This document shows positions 45,335-57,500 of a DNA stretch of 64,000 bases, piece after piece. The stretch covers positions 1 to 64,000 of the forward strand of contig ARYC01017188.1 of NCBI GenBank assembly GCA_000711775.1. The letters are read 5' to 3'. Position 1 is the stretch's first letter. Each line of letters starts with the position of its first letter. The translations under genes were made by a program, and so were the position numbers. The notes below the pieces were generated by a model. That model searched no databases and was not told where the DNA came from. It was given only the letters and a program-made list of their open reading frames with translations. This stretch comes from Oxytricha trifallax. Taxonomy: Eukaryota > Ciliophora > Spirotrichea > Sporadotrichida > Oxytrichidae.

Positions 45335-48300
45335 ATGGAAGGAAGAAGAACAAGTGATAATTTTCCATAACCTACTTAACACTCTCGACCACCCACTTAA
45401 GTGACATCAGCCAATATTGTTTAAATAAACTAATAATTTTTACTTATTGATCTATAGAGAAATTGATGTAATTTCCATAAATTCCTTTAAAACTTATAAA
45501 ATAGAATTAAAACACTTTCATAGTAAAATGCATGAATTGAATAACCTTGGCAACTCATCCTTGACTTCAATCGACTATGTTATAATTAACTGGGATCCCT
45601 AGGATCTTTGCGATAAAACTTGTTAAAACATCATGAACTCAAATCCACATCAAATGTGGTCTTCTGCAACTTTTGAAAAATCGATGAGCCACCTGTAGCA
45701 TCATGTTAGAATTTAGTTAGAATATCCTCCAGTTGTTGTCAAGCATATTTCACTCATTACAAGAGATATTCCAGATGTTAAGTTTGAATTTGTCCTAATC
45801 AAAGATCATTTTAAGGTGTTAATTTAAAAATTATTCCATCTCCTCATATTTTTAACGAAAAATACATATAAATAACAATCAATATTCCTTATTATCAAAG
45901 AAATCATAATCAAGAATAGATACAAAAATCCTAAATTTTAAGTAAAGTTGTTATGTTAACTAAATATACGAAATTAAGTTTTATTTCTATTTAAAATTAT
46001 TTATAACTTTATCAATCTAGAGAAATAAATAAAAGAAAATTATAGTTTATCTATCAAGTAAAATACTCAATCATCTTCTCTCTATTATTCATGTAATTAC
46101 CAGAAATAAATTTGCTATCTAAAAACTTATAGTTTTTATTTTTTAAAAAAACGGTTTAAATTAGTAATGTAAAATTTAGCTCTAAAGCTATCTGAATTTG
46201 AGCTTAATATCTTTTTCGGCATTTCATCAAAATTAAAAGAATAATAAATTGACATATCTTTTTTTCTGTAAAAGTTGTTATTATATATTTTAAATACTCA
46301 ATCTATTAGTTACAACCCCTTTAAAAATTATTCGAATCCAAATAGTGCTTGCAATTAGTTTTCCTATGAGCAATAAATTAATAAAAAGTTTGGATCTACC
46401 TCAGATTAAGTCAATAAGAGCAATTTCCCCATCTCAAATTTACAAAAATCTAATTTATTTGAGGTTATTACTAAAAGGTAATTCAAGTTTTTTTTTCAAA
46501 TCTATATGTCAGTAATTTTTTTTAATTAATTCTGCCCCCCTTAAATAATTAGTGCTTTATTACTTTTTCGAATAAGTTCTTGAGTTTGAGTCAATAATCT
46601 TTTACTATTTACACCATCATCTTAAAAGCAAACAAAGAAGAGTATGAAGCTGCAAAGTAAAATAAAAGAAATCTATCATTTTTGAAGAATAATCCATCTC
46701 AATAATTTTAATTAAAATTGACTGATTAAAATTACAGATAATTATACTTCTATTTAATTGCAGAGTACTTCTAGGAGGGAAACTGCAAACAAATAACTTG
46801 AAGAGATAGATCCTAAGGAAGTTAATGTGATATCTGAGCTTGTTGGGATAGCAAACAAGCCTAGCAAAAATCAGAAACATAAACATAAAGATGAAGATGA
46901 CAAGTTATTCTAGGGTATTAACATAGAAGAATAAAAAAGAGCTTTTGAACAGATAGAGAAAAATCGAGCTAAAGAAAGAAATAGCTATATATAAAACAAA
47001 AAATAAGATCATCATGACTTTAAAAGTCCTGCTCCAGTCGGGAAGAGTAATTTTTAAAATATGTGCAATTTATAAAATTTTGAAATTCAAGTTTTCTCTA
47101 ATTAATTTAAGTGCTAGGACGGTGTTCCTAGATACATAAAAAATGAATATAATCTGCCTACAACTAAAATGTCTTAGAGATAGTAGTAATTACTAGGAAA
47201 ATTGCCTAACACAGGGAATAAAGGTCAAAACTTTTATTTTTTACTAAATTTTATTCCAAATCAATTAATAACTTTATATAATGCATTAACTATTAAACTA
47301 AGGAAAAATTGAGAGTACAAGTAATACTGCTATTAAGCAATCTCAGTTTCGTTCGAATTAGTCAGATCATAAATTTTAAAATATTACCAATATTCTCTTT
47401 TATATTAATATTTTCAATCAAGATGTGATAAGCATCGCTGATACTTAGAGCGATTAAGAATTTCAAAGAGCTCTTGAGGAATCTAAAAAATTGTACGAAC
47501 TTGATCATTTATATTAAACGATGATATTTACAAATATTTTAATTATCAAAAGAGAATGAATCAAAGAGGTAGCCAAAGTTCAAGCATTTATGAAGATAAT
47601 GGAGATGATAACTATTAAAAGATTGAGTCAGAAACATTCGATAAGATTAATATAATCTCCCCAAACAAAGATGAGAATGTTAATAATCAGACTTTCGGAG
47701 AGCGCCATGGAAATAATTAGAATACCCATTACAACGATCCTAAATTAAAATAAGAGTATGAAGCCACAAATAACTAATTTGGATTATCTTAGAGACAATT
47801 GAATAACAGAGCAAAGAGAAGGTCAATTGATATTGATTTAGAAGATGAGTTTGATAGAAAGAAATCCATCAACAGTTATAAATTACAAATGAATTAAATA
47901 TTCAAACTCAGTTCTTAGAATTTTATTGATTAAAGTTATTTGTAAGAAGATCCACAAGATAATCACACATTCCGAAACGATGTACCCATGAACAGCAGTG
48001 ATTTAGATGAGGAGGAATGTTTTAATGACTGTGATATCAAATTTGAAGGGAACCCTAAAGATTAGTATTCGACTCCTTATTTCGAAAAATCTAATAAGAA
48101 AGTCAAAAAGTTCGATAGTATGAATACTGCTTCAGCTAACTCTGCCAAAACTTTTGGCTAAGATTCAGCTTTGAATACTCCTATTGATTATAAATCATCA
48201 GCAAGTTTGGGTAGCCTTATAAATTAAGGTTAAAATCTTCTCGGGTTGTAAAAGAACCAAAATCAATAGTCCTAGTTTTAGATCAACCCACAAAAGTTCA

Positions 48301-48740
48301 ACAACTAAGGCTATCCTGCAAAAAATGATGGCTTCAATTTAAACCCTAATTTCAAGTTCGACAAATAATAAAATGGCAATTAGATGCAGTAGTAGCCAGC
48401 TAATCCATTATTAAAACTTAATGTTTTTGATAGATATCGATTCATGAGATCAACCATAAATATTGTGCCCCATGATTAACCCATATAATCCTTCGAAATT
48501 CACCCCTTAAAGTAAGAACAATTGAGTCTGTAAGCTCTAATGCTAAGTATGGAGAATGAAATGAAGAGGAAGATCAGAATGAAGGTGTCAGTCCTAAGAG
48601 AAGAAGTTGATGAGTACCAGGAGGTGGCTAAGAAATTGAAGGACCTCAACTTCATAATTGCTGAAATTAGAAGGTAGAGATTAGAGCAGAGAGAAGAATA
48701 GAATCATCAACAAATAGCTTAGCAAAATTATAAATAGTGA
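45335..48740 (+). CDS. Asn/Gln-rich unknown protein (IES-interrupted)
   Basis: ATG 45335 (MEGRRTSDNFPQPTQHSRPP). Coding blocks follow, separated by AT-rich gaps: 45540-45820 (NLGNSSLTSIDYVIINWDP, YPPVVVKHISLITRDIPD), 46310-46480 (YEQQINKKFGSTSDQVNKSN), 46620-47060 (EEIDPKEVNVISELVG), 47110-47230 and 47290-47510 (DVISIADTQSDQEFQRALEE), then a long block 47555-48740 rich in Asn, Gln and Asp with DIDLEDEFDRKKSIN and a closing helix (MKVSVLREEVDEYQEVAKKL), ending at TGA 48738-48740. The IIN-WDPQDL segment looks globular; the rest looks disordered. No family recognised. Confidence 0.65.
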
Positions 48741-48924
48741 AAGTTAATCAAATTAAATAAGTATAGTATTAGCAAGTTAAACAAGTATATAAGTACAATT
48801 TAAAACCCTTAATTTATTCATAGTATTAAAATTAAGCAAATTCACATGTGTTTTAAGAAATTAATTAATATATTCAAGTCATATTCCTTCTTGTTTTGTA
48901 GTTCAAGTATTTTATTCTCATTTT

Positions 48925-49732
48925 TCAATTATCTTCTGTACCTTGGTTTTAATCACTGAGTTCTTTGATTTATCTCTCTAAATTTTGTATCTCATCCAAG
49001 CTATGTGCTTGATCAATCTAATGCTCCAACTCTTGAATTTTCAAATTTATTGCTAATTGCTCTTCACTAATAATTCTCTTGCCAAGTGTTCCTATTTCAA
49101 AAATAATTAAGTTTCATATAAAATCAACCATAAATTCTAAATCTATAAACAATGAACCTACCTTGTTTGGTGTCTCTTCTGAGGTTTTCATCAATTTCTT
49201 ATTGTCTCACAAGCATCTCTTTCATAGCTTACTGTCCCTCAAACAGCTTCTTGGCTTCCTTTCTCTCATTTTAAGTGACTTTTTGGAAATCAAGGATTCT
49301 AAGAGAGGGAATCTTATGAATTACATAAGCTCTATAGTTTGGAAGGTTGGTTACGATATTCCCAACAAGACTCAATCTTAGGAGTGTGCAATTTTTGCAA
49401 CCTTGTGCTATGTTGTCAATTTCTTGTAAATTTGAGATTTTATTGTTGGTTAAGATCAGAGATTCTAGTTTTGGGCACATTTCTGCAAAAATAGGATCAA
49501 CTTTGGCAATGCGATTATTTGAAAGCAGCAGAGTCGAAAGTCTCAATAATTGTGGTAAATTCTCTAATCTTGAAATCTCATTGTCTGTGAGGTCGATTGA
49601 TGAGAATTGGTCGTTAGTAGCTGCTAGGTTCTCAATGAAGGGAATTTTATAACCACGCAAGTCAATGTGAAATTCATTTAGTGCGTTCAAGTACTGAGCA
49701 CATTTCTGAATAAGGTCGGTGTTTATTCTCAT
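48925..49732 (-). CDS. SNRPA1: U2 snRNP A' protein (SNRPA1)
   Basis: Minus strand from ATG 49730-49732: MRINTDLIQKCAQYLNALN, LDLRGYKIP-type start (here IDLRGYKIPFIENLAAT), FSSIDLTDNEISRLENLP, then leucine-rich repeats (LSTLLLSNNRIAKV, LESLILTNNKISNL) and YRAYVIHKIPSLRILDFQKV. These match U2A', which binds U2B'' and U2 snRNA in the spliceosome. A 70-nt intron at 49092-49161 (GT-AG) joins DTKQ to GTLGKRIISEEQ, and the protein ends QNQGTEDN at TGA 48925-48927. About 245 residues, normal for the family. No IES was detected, which is notable beside its IES-rich neighbours. Confidence 0.95.
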
Positions 49733-50179
49733 ATTTATATCTACTAATATTATAATATATTCTTTAATTTTATAATTATCATTTCATTTTTTATTGTTTA
49801 TCTATAGAAATTAAATACAAGAAGGGATTATTTGTTTAATTAGTGTTCAATTTTAAAAATTATTTTTATGCTGTTTGTAATTTATTTTAGAATACACAAA
49901 TTTAATAAATTCTTAATCTTTTAAAAATTATTTTATCAAGAAAAATATAGCTTTAATATTATTTAAAACAATATAACTCTTAGTAATAATTTTAGGATAG
50001 TATGAATATTAACTTATTAATCTTTTCATATTAAAGTTATCTGAAATACTTGATTTCTAGCATAATTTTAAGAATTGAATTTACAAAAATTAAATGATAT
50101 TAAACTATAAACCTTCATATAATATACTTAGATTACTTAATTTATTTTTTAATTGTTACTATGATTACCCCACAATCAA
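49733..50179. other. AT-rich intergenic interval
   Basis: Lies between the 5' end of SNRPA1 and the 3' end of the gene at 50180-54130. No coding frame, repeat or RNA gene is seen. Confidence 0.6.
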
Positions 50180-53100
50180 TCAATCCAGACGTCTATTATA
50201 TGTTTTATTGGGGTTGTCTTGTCTGAGATTGGTGAAGCCAGATATGTCACTCATATCATCGTCTTCATCCTCCATTTCATTATTGAAAGTGCCAGTCTAG
50301 AACACAATCTAGTTATTTTGATAGTAATCTTCATCTCTCTGCCTTTCATACTGCTCTTACAATCTCTGTCTCCTGCGTTCTTTGGGGTCTAGCTGTTAAA
50401 CCTGAGAATCACCTGGGTTTCTCAGGTCTTACTGTACTTCCTTGGTGTTTTTAAGGATGCTGCGTCTTGGCTTCACAATCTTGACTTCTTGGAGTTGTTG
50501 CTTCAAAACAGAGTTAAAGGCTGATTTTATTTCAAGGTCATCGTCTACGCTTTGAGGGATTGGCTAGGCATTTATTGAGTCAGCATCTGCTTCCATATAT
50601 TCGTACTCTTCCCAACGAGATTCAGATTGGAATATTTTCAGTTTATCAGTATTGGAGTGATTGTTAGCCTGAGCATCTTGTTATTACTAAAAACAAATAA
50701 TTTGACAATAAAAAGAATTATAATATATATTATAAAGCTATACAGTAATTATAGGCTTTAATTGAACATGTATTTTATCAACAGAAAATAAAAATTTAAT
50801 GAGTATTAAAAAAATTTAAAGGATTAGTCATTACAACTTGAACCATAGAATTTATTAAATTTATATAAAATTCAATAGCTCTTCATGAATATTACTTTTA
50901 TATTGTGTTATACTTTTGAGCTTCAAGATCATCATCATCGTGATCCCTAGACTGTATTCTATGAGAGTTTACCTGATGATTGTTTTCTTCCATTACATCA
51001 GTATAGCCTCGATTTAATCTTTAAGCTGGATGGCGCATGCCTTCCTTATCCAATTATTAATTGTCTCTTTTCTAATCTATTGTCATATTAAACTTATCAT
51101 AATCTTGAGATGGTCGTAATCTCATCGCAGACTGATGTCCATTTTGTCTTCTTCTTTAAAACACCTAGTTATTATTTACTTTAGCAGTATCTGGTCTTTG
51201 ATATCTTTTAAAGCTGAAGTTGTTGCCGGGCTCACTGTCATCATGATTGAGGGATTTAAACTCTTTTTTATTTTTCATAGAGCCTTAGCCTTGAGATTGA
51301 GTATACTCTTTTTCACACTGCTCTTGAATGTCATCGTTGAGATTATCTTGAAAGTTCTTAATGTCATTCTGGTCTTAGTCCTCCATAGAATCACTGCCCT
51401 GAGAGTTTTTGTAGTTTCTTTTGAATGATTTGGCTTTACTTCTGTAAGTCATGTTCTTAAATGAGTCATCCCCAGAGTCATGTAAGTTAATGGTTTTTGC
51501 CATTTTTTCATTGGCAAGTCTTACTAAATTACCAAAGTTTGTCTGAGCATCTTCATTCTTATCATCACTTTGTTCTGTTCTATTATAATTGATGTCATCT
51601 TGTTCTCCAAATTTAGGTAGAGAGCCTGATCTAATCAAACTTCCTCTTTCTAAATCGAATTATTTACTACGCTTGTTCCTGTCCATATCGACAAGGGTGT
51701 TTTAAGTCTTTGATCCCAGGGATTTTCTGTTTAAGTCATCCATTGTTAAGTTATATCCTTAACCATTCATAGAAGGGCGCCTTGGGTTAGTTCTAGCTGT
51801 AGATTAAAGTAAATTCAATCAATAAATTATATTTTAATTCAAGCTGACTTAGGTGGCTGCATGACTGGAGTTTAAGAAACCAACAGTTAACTTAGCTTCT
51901 TTGGTTATTACAATACAGAAACTTCACTTGTCATATTCATGTTTTGCTTTTCTTAGTCAAAATTCAGTGGGACTGTAACACTCATTGAATTCTATTACTT
52001 CTCAAATTGCTTCTTCAGCTCTTGTACATTTTAGATAACAATTACTCTCTACTTTTTCTTGCATTAAAATAAAAATATTACTTGAATAAAAGATCATTAA
52101 AATTATATCTAAAGAGACAGTAAAAGCTGAAAATAAGCAAAAGAAGTACAACTGCACAAGATACGACTATAGCAACAATGATAATTGATTTTGAGGGGAA
52201 TAAATATCTGTAAAATTATATAATTAATATTATTTAATAATTAAGCCACTTCTTATTTCATGTGGTCTTCATCACTCTCTCCGGGAGTAATATCTTCAGT
52301 AAAGTCTTAGTCCTGTAAGTTATATTCAAGGTACAATAATGTGTACTTTGACACATCAAAGAACCCAAATACTGTCATGCTCTCGTTTTGCTTTATAAGT
52401 TATATAAACCAACAAAAAATGAGTATAACCTTAACTTTATACAGGGAAAGTGTAATTCTAGTCAGCAATCTTTGTAACTTTTTGTTTTTTTGAGTCAATT
52501 ACAAACACATAATTATTGATATTATTCTGCGCTATTTGTAGACTCATGCCATCAGATCGTTTGTCATATTAGTTAAACATGGAGTCAGCCACTTTTAATT
52601 GATAGGTGCAGATTATTATCTCACTCATCTCGTCTATGTAGTCTAAACGTCTCAGATGCTTGCTGTTTTCATCTATTATGTTTATGTTTTCGCTTGAAAT
52701 AGACTTTATAGATAATTATTAAGAGGGAATGTCAGGTATCAGTAATTGATCAGCAGATTAATTTTGATTTAAAGATTAATCAGAATTGTTGGCATTTGTT
52801 GACTGATTATCGTTGTTTATAATAGTTGTTGTGTTATCAGGATCAGTTTAGTTTTACTATGTGCTATTGTCATCTTACTATGTTTGATTTTACTGGCTAT
52901 TATCTTAATTTTGTTCACTATTATCTGTTTCATTAGTACCTGTATTATTTTAATCTGTGACAGTAGTATTGTTATTTATTTGAGTTGTATTGTTAGGATC
53001 TGTTGTGGAATTAGTAGTGCTGTTGCTGCTAGTTTCATTTTAATTATTATTATCGGTTGTATTAGTACTTGTTGATGTATTAGTATTATTACTATTATTA

Positions 53101-54130
53101 CTAGTTGTATCATTATTAGTCTGATTATTATTGGTGCTGTTTTAAGTATCAGTAGCATTTGGTTCTGTATTATTAGTTGTGTTGGTATTTTAAGTATCAT
53201 TGCTCGTACTATTAGTATTGTTTGTAGAATTTGTTCCATTAGTTTAATTGGTGCCATTAGTATTATTGCCACCTGTTGTCTCATTAGTTCCATTAGTATT
53301 ATTACCACCAGTGGTACCATTACTATTATTACCACCAGTAGTACCATTAGTATTATTACCATCAGTGGTGCCATTAGTTCCATTAGTATTATTGCCACCT
53401 GTCGTTCCATTTGTGTTATTGCCTCCACTTGTACCATTAGTTCCATTGGTATTGTTATTATCTGGGTTATGGCTAATAATAAGAGCAGGCATAGCAGCTG
53501 AATAATCGCTGACCATTAATTAGCTTCTCCCCCCACACATAGCCTGGTCTTCTGTAGTTGTTAAATTGCACGTTGAATACAATTAATTCAGCTTTTTGAG
53601 AGTTTGTGCCCTCGACGGCATTTGATCCTATGTGCATGCAAACATCCATGCTGATAAACTGGCTTGAGACATAGTTCCTGATATTGAATTCGTTTGAATT
53701 ATCCTTCTGGATTGATTTCGTATCTCCAGACTTAATTTTAATGCTAAAAACAAACAAACTAATTCAGCTTTTTCAAGTCAACTTTCCCACTCACTAATTA
53801 ATTGTGGGAGCAGAAGCCTTTTAAACAAATGTCACTACCTGTGGTGTCAAGGGTTGAGCCATCTGCAGCTGTGAGACAGCAAGCACCTTAACTTTCATAT
53901 TGACAAAAGGAAAAGTAGGTGTAGGGCTTAATAGCAATATCCAATTTTTATTATATAGTGTACTCGTTCTGGATCAAACATCAATAAACTTATCTTTGAT
54001 AGTTTCAGTTAATATCAAAATCCCTTGATTATATTAAGTTAAATTTTAAGATATTTAAACATCGAATGCATTGTTCTTAAGTTGGATCCATTTACAACGT
54101 CCTCGTATTTCCTGCTTATACAGAATTAAG
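50180..54130 (-). CDS. Single-pass membrane protein with Asn-Xaa-Thr repeat ectodomain
   Basis: The minus strand begins near 54130 (exact start not found). Early blocks are Cys-rich (FSFCQYESQGACC, SDICLKGFCSHN), then IKIKSGDTKSIQKDNSNEF and SQFISMDVCMHIGSNAVEG. At 53480-52900 a tract of NNTNGT and NGTTGG units gives dozens of N-glycosylation sequons. A folded part follows (HLRRLDYIDEMSEIIICTY), then a membrane segment near 52190-52100 (SIIIVAIVVSCAVVLLLLIF), then a long cytosolic tail (ELKKQFEKQQNSMSVTVPL, KRSKQFDLERGSLIRSG, PKERRRQRLQEQYERQRD) to TGA at 50180-50182. Several IESs or introns break the frame. Topology suggests a surface glycoprotein; the family is not recognised. Confidence 0.65.
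52900..53480 (-). repeat. Tandem repeat coding Asn-Gly-Thr/Asn-Thr units
   Basis: Irregular repeats of about 6-15 bp units, encoding NGT, NNTNGT and TGGNN on the minus strand. The plus-strand frames through it are Leu/Pro/Val-rich and are artefacts of the repeat. Confidence 0.85.
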
Positions 54131-54596
54131 AGTATAGTATAAGATTAGTAAAATTTTAAGAAAGTTTTGAGGGAGAAAATTTTTATAATTTTTACTTTAA
54201 ACATCCCAAAAATAAATTTAAAATGAATCTCTTGAATAGTTTTTAAGTTTGAAGTGGTTGAATATATATTCTTTCATGATGATTTTTAATTTAATTTCAA
54301 TATTTTATAAGAATTAAATCTATAACTTCTCCTTACATCTTCATATTATATGTAAAATTACTTGTTTTCTGATGTAGACTTAATTATTTCTTTGTAACCA
54401 TTATTCTAATCTATTCATCAAATATAGAATAGTATTTTAAAATTTTATAGTAAATCATACTTATATCTTACGATAAAATGGTAAAGTATGTAGAATGAGT
54501 AAATTGTTGATCATAATATGTTTTTTAAGTGAAATATAGTTTAGTTGAAATAAATCATTCATTGTAGCGTTTATCATTATTTCAGATAGCTTCACT

Positions 54597-57500
54597 TCAG
54601 TTGGGGAGTAAGTTCTCCTTGATATCCTCTCTCTTGCTGATTCTTTGTGAAACCTTGTTGAAGATGCTGTTTTCGTCATGAACTCCGCTTTCGTTGAATT
54701 CGTAAAGGAATCTACCTTCTTCTCTGATTGGCAAGAATTTCAAGCCAAGGCCAACAAGGAGGGAACCGAAACCGAAGCAGAAGCAGGTGAGGTGTTGGTC
54801 CCAGGCAAGTGGAGAAGTTCTGAAGATGGCACCACCGTAAAGTACAATGAGGTATTGGAAGGCGAATTCAGCGGCAACAACTAACAAGAAAAATACAATT
54901 CATGTAGACCCAATTATAATAAGATTTGCTTGTTATGATTTTAAAAAGAACTTGAAGTTGTTGAAGAATCTCTCGAAAATATTAAAGTCAGCCCATCCAA
55001 GTTTTCTTGAGTTAATTTGGTTGAACAAGTTCATGAGAACGAAAGTGTGGAAGATCATGGTGTAGTGCTCTAATTTGTAGATTCTTGAAATAGTTACGTC
55101 TGGGGTCTCGTTAGCTTTAGCTCCATAGAAGTCAATCTTTGAGTTATCAGCAAGGTTGTAGCCCTTTCCGAACCACCATGGGACGGTGTAGAGCATAACG
55201 ATCAAGACAACGAGTTGATAGGTAACTTGACCAATAATGTTTCTCCACATGACTGGAAGAATAATCTTGTCTGACTTCTTTTGTCTATCTTGCTTGAGGT
55301 TTGATGGGTGGGGTGGTTCAGTGGCGAGGGAGATGGCGGCAAGAGTGTCCATAATCATGTTAATCCAGAGGAGTTGGATGACTGAGAAAGTTGGGTTACC
55401 AAGAGTAGCACCTCCGAGGAAGGTAATTACAATGCAGACAATTTAAATTAAAAAGAAATATTCTACGTTTGAAAAGGATATTGTTTTTGTAAACGTTGAC
55501 TGAGAGTTGGAATTGAATGAACTTTCTAATGTTGTCAAGAATGTATAAGTATATTAATGATAAATTTCAATTACAAAAACAGTATATGAATTGAATGTTT
55601 CTTCCCCATTGGACAGCTCTGAATACTGAATTGAAGTTGTCATCAAGAATTATGATGTCTGATGCGTCCTTAGCAACTTCACAACCAGAGATACCCATGC
55701 AGAAGCCAACGTTAGCGTGCTTGAGTGCCTTAGCATCATTGATTCCGTCAGCAGTGACAGCAATGTTAAGACCAAGTTCTTTCAAACCAGCGATTAAAGC
55801 GAATTTGTGCTCTGGGGTTGATCTAGCCAAGATGATAAACTTGAGTTTTTATTGCATATATTCGTTAATTTAAAATATAATGTAAAAGATTCAGATTAAG
55901 AGTTTGGGCAATCTTCTTGAATTGTCCCATATCGCTTGGAATCCACTTTTCATTTCCCTTCTTGTCTCTAAGAAGCTTAATGCCGTCGATTTGTCTGAAG
56001 AAGTCTTCACCAAGCATAACTCTTCCTGGAAGGTTTTCTTCACCGTGTCTTAAGATACCTGCCTTAAGAGCGCAAGCAATAGCAGTGTACATGTTATCAC
56101 CTGAGATCATTCTGGTGGTACAATTTATCCCTAATGTAAAATTTAAATAAATCAGTTATAATCTTTCCAGCTTCTAATTTCTCAATTGATTCTTTAACTC
56201 CATCTCTGAGGTCGTCATTGAGACCGAAAGCGGCAACGAAGACCAAATCGTTCTCAATGATGTATCTGTCGCTCTCGCTGGCGAAGTTGTTATTTTGGGC
56301 TTGTAGTTGTTCCCAGTAGTCGCTATCCATATCCTTATAAGCGTAAACGAGAGTTCTAAGACCTTGCTTGGCCATAGTCTCAACAATTTCGTGATCGAGA
56401 AGTTGTTTCTTTTCATCTTCGTCAAGAGATCTGATTTCACCGTCTCCACCGAGGATTTGAGTACAGTGCTTAAGAACGTATTCTGGGGCACCTTTAACGG
56501 CAACTCTGACATATTCGCAACCCTTGTATGGTCTTACAACCTCAACTTGTCTCTAAAATAAAACAAAATATAATTTACTCTTTCTGACTGGTCCGAATGG
56601 GATTGAGCACTCGTGCTCGCTTTCTCTTTGTCTCTTTACCATTAAATCTTGGATGGCAACATCGTTTTGTTGGAGGAATCTAAAATTAATATCATAAGAT
56701 CTATGGCTTGATTTATTTTGGAATCTCAACATACCAACTTCAGTTCCGTTACCTTCTGGTTTGTATCTGGCATCTTCAACGCTCATTTCAACTCTAGCAT
56801 CGCAGTTTAAGATGATCAAATTTAATAGGTTATGGTTTAAAATGGATTTAAATTATTCAAGTTAATGGCTTTGGTAGGAGAAAAATTAATTTAAAAATAA
56901 ATTAAAATCTATATCCCTAAATAAATCTTGAACAATTTCAACAACAGTGCTGTTAAGACCTGAGGTGGAAAGAGCATTATCGTAGTTTTCAATTGACTTG
57001 CCAGCAGTGTAGAATCTGTTGACGGTCATATCGTTCTTTGTCAAAGTGGCAGTCTTGCCAGTGCAGATTTAGTGAATAAAGCCAAGAGTCTCTGGGGCTT
57101 CAATTCTCTTAACAACCAAGTTGTCTTTCTTCATGGTGTCAACTGAGAAGGCCATGGCGATTGAGACGGCTAAGGGGAGACCCTCTGGCACGGCAACAAT
57201 AACGATGGAGACTCCAATAGAGAAGTATCTGAGGAGGGTTTGGAGGGTGTTATAGTCCAAAAGATCATCATCAGTGAACATGATTTGGATGAACATGAAG
57301 ATTGTCATGGTTAGGAAGATAACAGCACCAGCAATCAAATCTAGAAATTAATTACGATTTAAATTGGTTATATTATTTGTAAAAAGCTTGTTTGAAAATT
57401 ATTAATTTATCCCAATTTTAAAATTATCTCTGTAAACTTTATACATTAAAATATATTTATTGAATGAAGAATTTTTTGTAAGGTCTATTATATCATCTCC

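Noticed and set aside
52884-53505. Ile/Val/Pro-rich plus-strand open frames and a Met/Ile-rich minus frame
   Set aside because: Alternative frames of the Asn-Gly-Thr repeat; composition is dictated by the repeat.
54678-56561. Plus-strand open frames opposite the PMCA-like gene
   Set aside because: They are shadows of the minus-strand coding blocks, which match the pump family in order.
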